Of a stretch of DNA of 64,000 nucleotides, positions 53,390 to 64,000 are shown piece after piece; within the stretch, counting starts at the first letter, position 1, and each line of letters opens with the position of its first letter. The notes under the pieces were generated by a model that was not told the DNA's origin, did not search any database, and worked only from the letters and a program-made list of their open reading frames with translations. Where the stretch lies: the NCBI GenBank assembly GCA_033026295.1, contig CM065172.1:18595165-18659164 (forward strand), read 5' to 3'. The stretch is from Channa striata. Taxonomy: Eukaryota; Chordata; Actinopteri; Anabantiformes; Channidae. The position numbers were made by a program, and so were the translations under genes.

Positions 53390-54320
53390 ATGTGACTTCC
53401 CGCAACTTGACACCATCCACCCAGAGGAGAAGGGTGATGAGTGAGGGAAGACAAGAAAGACAAGAGTGATCACAAAAAATGTCCTCTTTATTTAAATCCA
53501 TGTATCACAAGATAAGAAGAGTAACAACAACAGGTGTGATATTTTGAGAAGAACAGAGGAACATCCACGGTGTGACAGGAATAACCAGAGAAACAAAAAC
53601 AATCCAGAAGAAAGTGGACAGACGCACAGAAGGGTGCCGGAGAACAACTGCTCCAAATACCATCACGTAACAAGACTTGACTTTCAAACAAGTGGAAAAT
53701 GAATGATGAGTCGTTTGTGTATAAAACCTTTGTACATGTTTCCATGCCCCCTTTACTTTGGTTAACATCCTTCTAAAACCAACAGTGTGAGACTGAAGTG
53801 AATGTGCATGTGCCATGTCCATTAATGGAAATCACAGGTGTTACCTCAGCATACAAGCTTACAGTGTGAAATATGGAAACAGGTACTAGAGACAAAATGT
53901 TTCTCTCGAGCTGTGTATGTATAGTAAAAGGAATAAATAACAAATACGAAGATGCCCAGAAATTATGTAGATGAATGCAAAAAATGTAAAACTTTTGATA
54001 GTCTGTTTTTTTTTTTTTACAGCTTGTTTTTGTTTCATGTGAAGCTGATTCTCTAGATTTGAGAATCATAAACAATAAAACTTGTGGATGCATAAATCAG
54101 ACATTGTAAAAATAATTTTAAGAATGTTTGAGGCAAAATTAAATTGTTTCTTTTTTAAATCTTCAATGACTACATCCACTATGTACTACCGGTGCTGTAA
54201 CTATTAAATATACATGACTTTAAATACTATTTATTATTTGTGGGTGACTGTTGTATGTACAGTAAGATGCTCCAGCGACATGTTGTAAGAAAGAACAAAT
54301 AAAGCCACTTTTCAGTAAAA
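53390..54320 (+). other. Probable col9a3 3' UTR
   Basis: AT-rich DNA after the stop codon. It contains AATAAA at 54074-54079 and again at 54298-54303; either could end the transcript. No frame of interest lies within it. Confidence 0.5.
54298..54303 (+). terminator. Candidate poly(A) signal of col9a3
   Basis: AATAAA about 0.9 kb after the stop codon, with an earlier hexamer at 54074-54079. TTTATT at 54229-54234 (AATAAA on the minus strand) is a candidate end for the convergent tcfl5 transcript, so the two 3' UTRs may overlap. Confidence 0.5.
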
Positions 54321-54902
54321 CATTACTCTTTTCTAAATATCAAATGAACAGTCTGCACCCCAAAGTAATTTTCTTAACACTATGTAAGTCAAGTCATCGT
54401 ATTAATTCACAAGAACCAATATATCCATTTCAATGCCACTTAACTTACACTTAAATATGTGTTTACAAGAAAAAATGTTTAACAACATGAAAACTGAACA
54501 TAATACTGTATGAACCAGTCTAACCATATCGTAATCAGGTATAGAAAGTATGTAGATATTAACTGATTACATATATCCAATAGATAAAGAGCTGAAATTA
54601 ATTATAGAGTCAGTGTATGTTTTTCAAAGGGAAACACTGACACCTGTAGGTGACTGGGAGAAGCCACAGGTGTTTTTCTCTCTCAGTCTGCCAACCACTT
54701 TTGTTTGAGCGTCACCTACTAAATCATTACAGACTAACCTGAAGCAAAGCTTCTCTCAAAATGAGAGTTTGGTCATTTAAACTGTAACAACACATCAACA
54801 TAACCTAGATACTTAAGAGGTTAAATACTTAAATCATTTGGCAAATGTTTTTAGATAGAATATTGAAGGGGGGCTGTTATTGTTGAGTGGCATGAGACAT
54901 GC

Positions 54903-57676
54903 TCATGTCTTGTTCGCCTCCTGGTTGTCGTGCCCTGAAGAAGTACTGGGTTTAAGAATTATTTCTCTCCCATCTGTGAGTAACTTTTGAAACTCCTGTA
55001 AAGGTGGAGAATATCAGATGATTTGATGCTTTATGACAGATAATACCAGTACCTTTTATTTTACCAAATTTTAGACTGCCTTTATTGTTTCTCCAAACAG
55101 CAGAGGTGTTGCACAATGTGATTAGACATTTATGGCTTTGTTTTAAATTTCTGCTGTGTATATTTTTAGAATGTAAAACCAATTTTAACAAACTGCATGA
55201 CTGCAACAGTATAAAAGCTTATTTGATTTTATACCCTAATACTAAGAAGAATTTGATTTGAACTCTCAAAATAACAAAATGAAGCCAGCTGCAATCCATA
55301 ATTCAACTAGAGGTAATGTAATTATGTTCTCATCTTCCCACCTCAGATTTATAGTCTCAAATTACTAAAATGACTAGAAGCCAATCAAGGCTAAATGTTT
55401 TATATGAATCAAATTTTAAGTCCAAGAACTAAACAAACATACCTCTTTGAAGGTGTCTCCATACGTTTTGTTAATGTATCTGAGGTATTCTGTGGTCCAC
55501 TGCAGGGTGGTGACCTTGTCTGTGTTTGAGTCACAGAATGGCACCAACACGTTCAGCTTGTCACAACACAGACGAATCCTCTTCCTGAACAGCAGCACAG
55601 ACCATACAACTTTACTGACCAAAGATTCACAAGCGCCTTTTCCCAACAGTTTATGTAAGGCAAAATGTTACCCATATATGGATGCAATTAGCGAATGTTT
55701 TAATGCTAACCCTGGCAATAATGATAGCACTGTCACTCTGATGCTGGTAAATATCCAACACATTTCTTGTATATGGGGCAGCTACACTTCAAATCCCAAT
55801 ACGTAATACTTTCCAAGTTCAGACTGGCCTATTTTTATTTTTATTTTCGAATGAATACAGTGAGGGACTGAGGTGGTCTTTAAACCAATACCCATAAATA
55901 ATTGTTTTATTATACACAAAGAAACACAGATAATCTGCACTGCGTGTACTATTTTAAAAATGTCTCAAAAACACAATGATAATGAAATCTTTGCTGATGA
56001 ATTTGAAGTGTTAAAGTGCTAACGTAATTCAATGATATGATATGCTACAACAATTTCCATAGAAATGTTTTATTTTGTGTAAAAGAAATCCTACAAAGCA
56101 AAGAAAACGATTCAGCTAAAATGAATAATATTGCAGCCTGTCTTCAGAGCCCCTCTTAGTAATAGAGCAAGTAATAGAGGAACTTTGGGAGCCCCCAGTA
56201 CCAAATTACTGAGTGTTTATTAGAAGAATAATGTATTAACAAAAGAAGATATTTTGGACACAGTCTGCGGCGATGGCTGAACTGTGAAACTAACACACTT
56301 TTTTTTACAGACCCAAAAGAGCCTCACATTAAAATGTAATTCTATTATAAGACCTTGTGACAAACAAAGGGTGCGTATATACTTTGGCTGTTCATGACGA
56401 CTACTCACCTGCGTTCCCTCTCCTTACTGTTATGTCTCTCTCTGCGCTGGTTTGGTAAGGCACAACGTTGAGCTCTTTTCCTTGTGAATTTACCCGTTTG
56501 TCCAGCTGTTTCTGTTGAAGCTTTAGTTGCCTTGGACGGCTGAGATTTGCGGGCATGGTTGTGCTTGCTGGAGGCAGCAGGTGTCGCCACCTCACCTATG
56601 AAAAACATGAGCATGTGACGAGATACAATTCTTTTTATGAACTATAACTCTAAATTAGACTTTTAAGTAATATTACTTTGTTGGTTCACTAATTGCTGCT
56701 CTCCAACTTGGCTGCTGCTACTAGTGTAGGGAGGTTTTGTTCCAATCATCTTGCAATTTAATGAAAAACTCTTGGGAAAGAATAAACCCTGGTGATTGCT
56801 AGGTTCTATGATGTGAGGAATATGGCCAATCACCTGTTAGTAAAATAAACACACAAACACTTAATTCTTATTCAAATCTAAAAAAAAAAAAATTCTTTCC
56901 TTATTTTTTCCATCATACTTGACCACACAAGTTGGTGACTGGGTTAAACACTGCTCCTACATAGGGGCTGGAAACATCAAAAGGATTTGCTTGGTCGGTT
57001 TTCATCCATTTCTGCATGTGAGGATGTATGACTGTGTCTCGAGACTCAGCAGAGTGCTGACGGACTGTCAGAAAACTGAAACACAAAAACAGAGATTTGT
57101 GCACGTTTTATAAAATGAGTACTCTCATAATGGGGTTATATTTACCAATAAACTGCAATATACTGAATTGGTGAACCCTACTTGTTGAGAACTGTTGGCT
57201 GAACATCTTGCGGTCTTATGCATTCAGCAGCCATGGACGTAAATCTTTTCTCCAAGCAAACTCTTGCAGATTTGGATCGCTTCAGCGAGGACGTGTCCCT
57301 GTTGGTGTCGGGGCTGCCGTCTCCTTTGATTTTGGCAAGGACATGGTCTGGGACATCTCCATAAGCTGGAGTCTTTTCTCCTGGCATCACGAGACAGTGT
57401 TCAGCAGTCGAAGTTGACAGGTCAATAGCTTGAGTGCTTGTTAAGGGAGAAACCACTGTGGATCCAGTGGCATCTTTAGCCATGGCTGCAGCGGGATTTG
57501 CTCTGGCGTCTGCTCCCTCTAGGGAAACCAAACTGTTGCTGAAGGTGTGTGTATTCAACCTCTGTCATTTCCATCAAACCAAGCTCAGTGCCCAAAATGT
57601 GCATCGGGTCATATTCGTGTTCTCTGAATAAAGGCGATGCATGGGCAGTTTTACAGGCTGGGGAAAAGGATGGCAT
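54903..57676 (-). CDS. tcfl5: Transcription factor-like 5, bHLH protein (reading frame broken in the first coding exon)
   Basis: Six coding exons on the minus strand: 57182-57676, 56919-57075, 56677-56833, 56409-56595, 55443-55584 and 54903-54995. All introns are GT-AG and phases agree from the middle of exon 1 onward. The basic region RRERHNSKERERRKR lies across exons 4-5. The helix-loop-helix is in exon 5 (LCCDKLNVLVPFC, KVTTLQWTTEYLRYI) and closely matches human TCFL5. Exon 1 carries the TCFL5 stretch EMTEVEYTHLQ and, further on, CLEKRFTSMAAE, but these are in different frames: one extra base lies between about 57510 and 57560. Without it the product would be about 409 residues. TCFL5 is a nuclear E-box-type factor known for roles in male germ cells. 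A downstream ATG in good context at 57481-57483 could give an N-terminally shorter protein. The start at 57676 is my choice after a CTAG acceptor and is uncertain. Confidence 0.9.
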
Positions 57677-57829
57677 CTCTCTAGCAATGGAGATCAAGAA
57701 AATGTTGATTTGTATTGGAAATATTTCCATCAAAACACAGTGTAAAATATACACGGAAACCAGCTTCAACTCACTGTACATAAAGTGTTGTAGTTACTAA
57801 AAGCACCTCTGTGAACACTCCGGTTTATC

Positions 57830-58150
57830 CTGAACGAACTGACACTGTGTCCATTACCTCCAAGATGTCGGTCGAGGACAAACTGTCTATAGTTAGCACG
57901 GATGCTAAAGGAGCGCTAGCAAGAGGAACTTTAAGCTAATTGTGATGCGCTAACGTTCAAGTCAGGTCAAACTTCGTCACCGTTAAAGGGTTAAAATTAT
58001 AGATTTTTTTAATGTATTTATTTAATAACTAAAGTGTAAATATTATAAATGCTGGAGTCCGACTGAGCTGCAGTCCTTACTGCGTTTCCTACACGTTCTC
58101 CTTCGGTCAGGTAAGAAGCTGGTCTCAGCGTCCACACTCTGCGGCTTCTC
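57830..58150 (-). promoter_or_regulatory. Probable tcfl5 promoter and noncoding first exon
   Basis: CpG-richer DNA than its surroundings. On the minus strand a good donor (CTTGGAG|GTAATG, near 57856) could end a noncoding first exon spliced to the acceptor before 57680. GGTGACGTTAG on the minus strand near 58160 holds a TGACG half-site of the cAMP-response type. No start site is proven. Confidence 0.4.
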
Positions 58151-58341
58151 CTTCACTCTAACGTCACCGGGAAATCCTATTTCATTCTTACTCCTAATAC
58201 AGTGTGATAGGTTGTCAATCAACTTGTAATTTTTAACAGTTTAACAACTTTTAACTATCTATTAAAAGTGTTTCATTTTCAAACAATTTATTAAGGTGAT
58301 GCAAAAATATTCATTTACAATAACTTCTTTATAAATTCATT

Positions 58342-60609
58342 TTTATTTCTGAGTAAGACAGTACATTTGTACCTTCGGTTTACATTTGCATCCCTTTACA
58401 TGTAGTTTCCGTGTCAGGGGATGCAAACTTAACCTTAAACACAAAACACATTCAGCAAGTAGAATTGTTCTTTTGTCATCAAAAATATCCAAAATGTCAA
58501 GAAGTGCCTATTAATAAAGTTATAGTAAATGATCAAAATTTTAAAACTTCAAGAGTTTGCAAAAGGGCAAATTCAATGAAATTAAGTGACAGTGTACCAG
58601 ACCAATAGTTTAATTATAAGCTAAATTAATGAAAATAAAAGTTCACTTTTTCAAATATATTATAACTGATGAAATAACTATTTAATCATACCAAAAAGTG
58701 TCCCACTTTATGTACATACGATTTAATATGACTGTAGCCAAGTTTGTGAAATCCTCATTACGGTAAAACCCATTACTTATTTCAAACAAACTTTTATAGT
58801 GTACAGTCAAATTATTTTGGCCAAACCTGTTACCTCTATTTTACAATACTTCACATCTCAAACGATAAAATTGACATTTTCGCTGTTAATTGTCTTCCAT
58901 CTCCACCTGCTTGTCACAATATGCTTCTAGGGACAAACTAGTTATTACATGCTTGAGCTTGTTAAGTGCAAAAATACCCTGAGTTACTGTGACAAAGTAG
59001 CTCATTTAAATACAAAACAAATCCATCTCATATTTGAAGAGGCTTTATCAACCACTGTGCAAGTTGCTATTATGAGAATTGGATTTTCTTTACTTGGTAA
59101 AGAAAAGTAAAAAACCTTTTTTATTTATAACATAAGACTAGTTTATTAATACTGTCAATCTTTATAGATTTTTACCCAGCTCCGCCTACAACAGTAAAAG
59201 GCTACTTACATGTTAATGTAAAAAAATTTGAAATCTACCACAAGGAATATGAATGAAAACCATCAAAACAATCAACTGTCTATTTCCTTCATCACAGAGA
59301 CATAAAAGCAACATAAAATTAAGCTATATTGTTAAGCCTGTAGCTACTGGTAACAGTACAGTCCCTCTGGGCAAACAGAAATAAACCAATGTGTAATCAA
59401 CCTCTTTCAAGGACGTAATTTATTTGTACAAAAAACAAAACTATAAGCATAGTTTGATTTATTCCTAACAGAACAAGAACAGAATTTAGTTTGGGACAGG
59501 TTGTACAGGTTGAGGCACTACTCACGTTGCAATAAATCATTCAACACAATCAGTTTATGTGTAAAAATGTAAAAAGGTACATGTTACTTTATTGACATCC
59601 TGCATTCTATAACAAGCCACCTTTATCAGCAGAAGAACATAAGGACCACATCAACAGTACTGCACACACTATGGCTATCTATATAAAAAATGTACAATTT
59701 TTGTACAAAATATTTCTCATGGTTTTCAACTAGAAATGCACATCAACAATGTACAACTCAATTTACACTTCAAATAAGGCTAAGAGGCATTTAGTCCAAC
59801 AAAATAACTACAACAAATGCAGTTACTTTAAATACCAGACAAACTACAACACAAATTAACTTCAACATCTGAGTATTTCCGTTTCAATCTAAATACCATT
59901 TTCATGGCTTTGATTGTAAATCATGTTGCAATTTCAGTAAGATTCCACTTTTCTTGAGAAATTTTTTTATTTAGTTTGTGTTATGCTGCTGTAATAATAT
60001 CAAAAGTTTTATTAATTTACATATATATTGCAACGAACCTTCTGTCCTGTGGGCCTATTGTGTTATGCTTTTGTGGTGTGTGTTCAACATGGCTCGACAT
60101 CAGCGTTACCATCAGTGTTCATACTGTATTTATTTTCTGCACATGCACCATTAATCACTTGTTTAATTGTTCTCTGTCTTTTGTTCTTCCCCACAACTCA
60201 TGCTTGCAACTACAAATGTGTTTATTTTCCCAGCAAGGCTTTTCTCCTGCTCCTGTCCTTGTCTACTGACCAAGTCCCTTTCATGACTCACTCTTCCTTG
60301 TGTTGTTGATCACATGATTTGGGAAGCGTATGAGACCTTCTCTTGGTGTGGGAAGTAATGCAGCTCTGTGTCTCTGGGGTTTTGATGCTTGCTGATTTTG
60401 TCGGTTCTCAAAATCAGGGCAAGATTTTACTCCACTCTGTGGAGGTGGAGCTGGGGGCCTATTAAATGGAGCAGAATGTGGATGACTAGGAAATCTACTG
60501 ATATGTTGTGGTTTATTTAAGTGACCTGATTTATCCAAATATCTGAATGCTGGGCCTCTTCTTTCATTATTATTGCTAGCATGACCTCTTGGCCCTGGTT
60601 CTCTAGCGT
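58342..60609 (-). other. Probable 3' UTR of the DIDO1-like gene
   Basis: AT-rich DNA with no conserved frame except at its upstream end (60281-60613, listed separately). AATAAA on the minus strand (TTTATT at 58342-58347) would end the transcript only about 200 bases from the tcfl5 promoter region, so the two minus-strand genes are tightly packed in tandem. Confidence 0.45.
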
Positions 60610-60613
60610 TCAC
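60281..60613 (-). other. Open frame continuing the DIDO1-like C-terminus one frame over
   Basis: Right at the stop codon of the large frame, a second frame opens and runs about 110 codons to a TGA at 60281-60283. Its composition matches the preceding repeat tail (GPRG, ERRGPAFRYLDKSG) and then becomes Pro/His-rich (PSHPHSAPFNRPPAPPPQ). It is reached by a -1 shift, or by one base missing from this sequence near 60610-60640. It may be the true C-terminus, or noncoding relic. A GT...AG pair would also join the frames but the implied intron is only 32 bases, too short to be credible. Confidence 0.45.
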
Positions 60614-63600
60614 GTCTGGTTCTCTTTATCATACCTGGAGCCCCTGAAATCTGATGCTCGCAATTTACTGTTCCTGGGTGATACAGATTCCCTTGAATCT
60701 AAACCTGGGCCAGCCACGGCTGGACCTCTTGTATCAGATTCAGGGACTTCAGTGTTTAAATCCAACCTATCAGGTCCATATCTAATATCTGAACTTTTAT
60801 CAAATCCAGTCTCTCTCACATCTAGACCCCTCCTTTCCCTTCTAAAATTATATTCAAATCCTCTTCTAAGTGGTCTTCGACTTTCTGTGTTTGGACCTGA
60901 GCTTTCAGACCCCGGACCCCCACAGTCTGAAAACCCATCAGTCCCTGGACGTTCAATATTTGAACTTCTGTTTCTTACATTAGGAGCTCCAAGGCATCCA
61001 GGTCCTCCTTTGTTTAGTCCTTTAATTTTTCCACTTAAGTCCGAGTGCCTCCAATCATTTCCCATATCTGGACCCCCTCTCATATTTGATCCTCTAATGC
61101 CTAGAAATTGTCCTTCATTAGCTGGATCTCTCTGCCCTGTGAAAAATGGCCCATGTGCCTCTCTGTTTGACCCATAACCCCCTCGATTAGGCTCTTTCCA
61201 TTCATTTTCAGATCCACTACTGGGTGCAGGGCACATTATGGGTGGATTATCCTGGATATGCCCTGGACCCCTGCCAACAGGACCAATCCAACCATCTTCT
61301 GGACCCCTCATAGGACCGGAGAATTCATTGAAATCATTGAAAACATCCTCCATATTTGGCCCTCTTCTATCTGACCATTGGTCCTCTGTGTCTGTGCTTT
61401 TCCATCTGTCTCCCTGATTTAGAATGTTCATATCTGTCCCTGGCCTGTTTCTTCTTATAGGCCATGGACCCCTTAGGGGCTGACCTGTCCTTTCAGGTCG
61501 AGGGCACTCAATATTGTGGGTTTCTTGAATAGGTTCTGGCACTGTAAAGTCAGACCCCCCCCACTCATCTCTGCTATCACTAGTTGGACCTTCCATACTT
61601 TGACCTGTCTGTCTGATGCGTGGGCCTCTAAAGTCTGGACATCCTGATTTTCTCCAGTCAGGTCTTGTGCCTTCCAAAAATGGACCTCTCCTTTCAGACC
61701 CAAGTTCCCTGAAGGCTGGGCCTTCGAGTTCTTGCCTGTTAAGTCCTGGGTCCACAGTGTCAGGACCTCTATTTTCACAGCCTGGTCTTCTAAAATCTGG
61801 ACGTCTTTGACCTTTTCCTTGACCTTCCATAGCAGTTCTTTCAGGCTCAAGTTGTCTAAAGCGTGGACCTCTCCTACCAGTGTCTGGACCTTTAATATCA
61901 TAAGCACCAAAGTGTTGGCCTTGTGGAAAATTATGGTGGTTTTCCATTTCCACCATATTTGGATGCTGACACGCTGCCCCCAGGCCCATGAAATTTTGAC
62001 CTTCTTGCTCTCTGCTAATGGGTCCTAGATCCTTCATACCTGGTCTTTCAAGCCATTGTCCACTAATGTCTGAACCTCGTCTGCCAGGGCCTGGGTCCTC
62101 CATATAAGGAGGTCCACTTCCTGGACTAGGACTCCTAAAGTGTGGGCCTCCCAGTTCTCTACAATGAGGGCCTGGACCATCTAAACCTGCATGAGTTTCT
62201 TCAGGTCCCAGACGTATACAGTCAGGCCCAGGCCTACCCATATAGGACCTTCTCCTGTCAGGACCCAGTCTGTCAGGATTTTGATCTCCTGGTCCTCTCC
62301 TTTTATGTCCTTGACCCTTGATAGAGGGACCTCTTCTTTCAGTTCCTGAACATCTTAACTCTAAACATCCTGGAGCTCTCTGTTCAGGCCCTGCTCTATC
62401 AATAGTAAGAGCACGGTTTTCATTCCCTGGTCCCCAGAAATCTGGACCTCCTTGTCCTCTTTTGTCAGTCTCCTGACTAATGTCAAGTCCAAGAGAGACC
62501 ATTGTATGACCTCTTCTTTCAGGTCCTAATCCACTGAAATCTGGACCTTCTGGTCTTCTTTCACGTCCTGCAGCCCCCATAGCTGGACCTCTCCTTTCAG
62601 ACCCTGGTCCACCAAATCCTGGACCTATAGGCCCTGTATTGTCAGGTTCAGGACCATCCAAAGAAAGGCCTCCGTTTTCTGGCCCTTGTCCCCAAAAATG
62701 TTGGCCTCCAAAGCCCCTCCTCTCATTTCCAGGACTGTCTGTAGATAAATGCAGTCTGTCTGACCCTGGCCCTCTGTAATTAAGACCGCCGGCATCACCT
62801 CTGTCAGGTCCATGACCCTCTATAGATGCTCTGCTTTCAGGACCTATTCCTATGAAATCTGAACCAAGAGGCCTTAATCTATCAGCGCCAGCACCCCTCA
62901 TAGCGGGAGTTCTTCTTTCAGGTCCATGCCTTCCAGATCCAGGACCTTCTATAGCTGAACCAGTCATTTCAGGCCCTTTTCCCCAGACATCTTGGCCTCT
63001 TGGCCCTTTTCCGTCAGGCCCTCTCCTTTCAGGCCATGGAACCACGAAATCTGGACCCACTGGCCCATGTATAATATGTCCTTTATCTTCTATACCTGCA
63101 TCTGTCCTCTGGGGTTCTACCTTTCTGAAATATGTACCTTTGGGTCCTGGCCCTTTCATGCTAGGTCCAAGATTTTCCACAACTGGACCTTCTGGTCCTC
63201 CTCTGTCATGCACTGGGACATTCACATCAGGTATTGGTGCCAATTGTGGACCCCCTGGTACTCTGTTGGGCCCCAGGTTTTCCATATTTGGTTCTTTCCA
63301 ATCCAACTGATGGATAAATGGCCCTCCTCTGAGTGGACCTGATGCTCTCATTTCTGTTCCGCTCCACTCATCTCTTAAGTCTGAACCTAGGTCCCTCCAA
63401 TCTAAATTCCTTCTATGGGGATCACAATCTACACTTTGACTTCTCTGATTCCTCCTGTTAGGTCCAACAGCATCAGCTTTTGAACCTCTTCCATCTTGCT
63501 TTTTAATGTTTGGCATTGGCCCTTTGTATTCTTGACCCATTTTTTCATTTCTCCACTCTGATCCTGGACCTTGTATATTTTTGTCTTGCGTATCTGTATC

Positions 63601-64000
63601 CCTCCTATTTAGACACATTTCTCCAATATTTCTGCCAGCAGTGCCTGCATTTGATACAGTTCTATCACTAGTTTTATCTGGCCCATGTATGTTATCCATA
63701 CCTTGACCAGGCCCCATATAATTTCCCTTTATGTCTTGCCTTCTTAAATTATGCAAGGTATCTGAGTTGCTTGTGTCAAAGCCATGCACACTTTCTGCCC
63801 CATCTATCTTTGGCTCCCTGAAATGTGTTCTAGGCTCATTCATGTCATGTCCAGTGCAGGAAATGTTGGACCTATCACTTTCATAATTAATATTTGGTGT
63901 GGGTCCTCTTATGGGTGCACCTTGACCTCTTTGTGGACATTGCCATTCAGCGTCTGCTCTTACAATATTTCTCTCTAAACCTATACCTGCATTTGAATCT
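60610..64000 (-). CDS. dido1: DIDO1-like protein, giant C-terminal exon (partial, runs off the window)
   Basis: One uninterrupted frame enters at the right edge and stops at 60610-60612: at least 1,129 residues with no intron. The protein is hydrophilic and dominated by Gly, Pro, Arg, Asp and Glu, built of degenerate units around GPxxRRGP, GPDFRG and GPGPERRG, spaced roughly 10-30 residues. It has no membrane segment or folded domain and should be disordered. The name rests on position (directly beyond tcfl5, same strand, as DIDO1 is in human) and on the long RGP-rich last exon of the large DIDO1 isoform. The diagnostic PHD, TFIIS-central and SPOC domains would lie off the window, so the call is good but not proven. 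DIDO1 is a nuclear protein that binds methylated histone H3 and RNA polymerase II. The tail may continue in another frame past the stop. Confidence 0.78.
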   Translation of the reverse strand, partial: DSNAGIGLERNIVRADAEWQCPQRGQGAPIRGPTPNINYESDRSNISCTGHDMNEPRTHFREPKIDGAESVHGFDTSNSDTLHNLRRQDIKGNYMGPGQGMDNIHGPDKTSDRTVSNAGTAGRNIGEMCLNRRDTDTQDKNIQGPGSEWRNEKMGQEYKGPMPNIKKQDGRGSKADAVGPNRRNQRSQSVDCDPHRRNLDWRDLGSDLRDEWSGTEMRASGPLRGGPFIHQLDWKEPNMENLGPNRVPGGPQLAPIPDVNVPVHDRGGPEGPVVENLGPSMKGPGPKGTYFRKVEPQRTDAGIEDKGHIIHGPVGPDFVVPWPERRGPDGKGPRGQDVWGKGPEMTGSAIEGPGSGRHGPERRTPAMRGAGADRLRPLGSDFIGIGPESRASIEGHGPDRGDAGGLNYRGPGSDRLHLSTDSPGNERRGFGGQHFWGQGPENGGLSLDGPEPDNTGPIGPGFGGPGSERRGPAMGAAGRERRPEGPDFSGLGPERRGHTMVSLGLDISQETDKRGQGGPDFWGPGNENRALTIDRAGPEQRAPGCLELRCSGTERRGPSIKGQGHKRRGPGDQNPDRLGPDRRRSYMGRPGPDCIRLGPEETHAGLDGPGPHCRELGGPHFRSPSPGSGPPYMEDPGPGRRGSDISGQWLERPGMKDLGPISREQEGQNFMGLGAACQHPNMVEMENHHNFPQGQHFGAYDIKGPDTGRRGPRFRQLEPERTAMEGQGKGQRRPDFRRPGCENRGPDTVDPGLNRQELEGPAFRELGSERRGPFLEGTRPDWRKSGCPDFRGPRIRQTGQSMEGPTSDSRDEWGGSDFTVPEPIQETHNIECPRPERTGQPLRGPWPIRRNRPGTDMNILNQGDRWKSTDTEDQWSDRRGPNMEDVFNDFNEFSGPMRGPEDGWIGPVGRGPGHIQDNPPIMCPAPSSGSENEWKEPNRGGYGSNREAHGPFFTGQRDPANEGQFLGIRGSNMRGGPDMGNDWRHSDLSGKIKGLNKGGPGCLGAPNVRNRSSNIERPGTDGFSDCGGPGSESSGPNTESRRPLRRGFEYNFRRERRGLDVRETGFDKSSDIRYGPDRLDLNTEVPESDTRGPAVAGPGLDSRESVSPRNSKLRASDFRGSRYDKENQT

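Noticed and set aside
60591..60630. A 32-base GT...AG intron joining the two DIDO1-like frames
   Set aside because: The ends fit, but 32 bases is below the known minimum for vertebrate introns; a missing base is simpler.
60581..63310. Long plus-strand open frames (60581-61177, 62852-63310) opposite the DIDO1-like exon
   Set aside because: They mirror the biased Gly/Pro/Arg codons of the minus-strand exon; the Ser/Pro/Gly/Leu-rich products are predictable complements.
1..64000. CRISPR arrays, operons or phage-type systems
   Set aside because: This is intron-containing vertebrate DNA; the tandem repeats present are microsatellites and one short 11-base array, without spacers or associated genes.

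Overview
The window is vertebrate nuclear DNA, almost certainly from a teleost fish. It is AT-rich, genes are split by GT-AG introns, and the interspersed repeats look like common fish families (tRNA-headed SINE-like copies and short inverted-repeat DNA elements). Five protein genes can be read from the sequence: a TASK-type two-pore potassium channel (best fit kcnk15, minus strand), ogfr (plus), col9a3 (plus), tcfl5 (minus) and the 3' end of a DIDO1-like gene (minus, running off the right edge). OGFR-COL9A3-TCFL5-DIDO1 is the gene order known from human 20q13.33, and KCNK15 also lies on human 20q, so the identities support each other.

Layout. Bases 1-22,500 are a gene desert in which I find no credible exon; they hold simple repeats, decayed repeats and some possible regulatory blocks. 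kcnk15 has two coding exons between 23,059 and 24,539. A second gene-free stretch runs to about 31,000. ogfr follows with seven coding exons (31,250-37,245); its 2.6 kb fourth intron holds a cluster of inserted repeats. col9a3 has 32 coding exons (40,101-53,389) encoding 679 residues, with the COL3-NC3-COL2-NC2-COL1-NC1 architecture intact. tcfl5 points back towards it (54,903-57,676, six coding exons ending in a bHLH domain). The DIDO1-like gene occupies the rest: an AT-rich 3' UTR and one giant exon coding for a Gly/Pro/Arg-rich, internally repetitive tail of at least 1,129 residues.

The genes do not form one pathway: an acid-sensitive K+ leak-channel relative, a nuclear-associated opioid growth factor receptor, a cartilage collagen chain, a bHLH transcription factor and a chromatin-associated protein. 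The linkage is conserved synteny. The points most worth a second look are a one-base frame disruption inside the conserved N-terminal motif of tcfl5, a second apparent frame break at the 3' end of the DIDO1-like reading frame, an upstream ORF in front of ogfr, and the nested repeats in ogfr intron 4. I found no sign of a novel multi-gene system.
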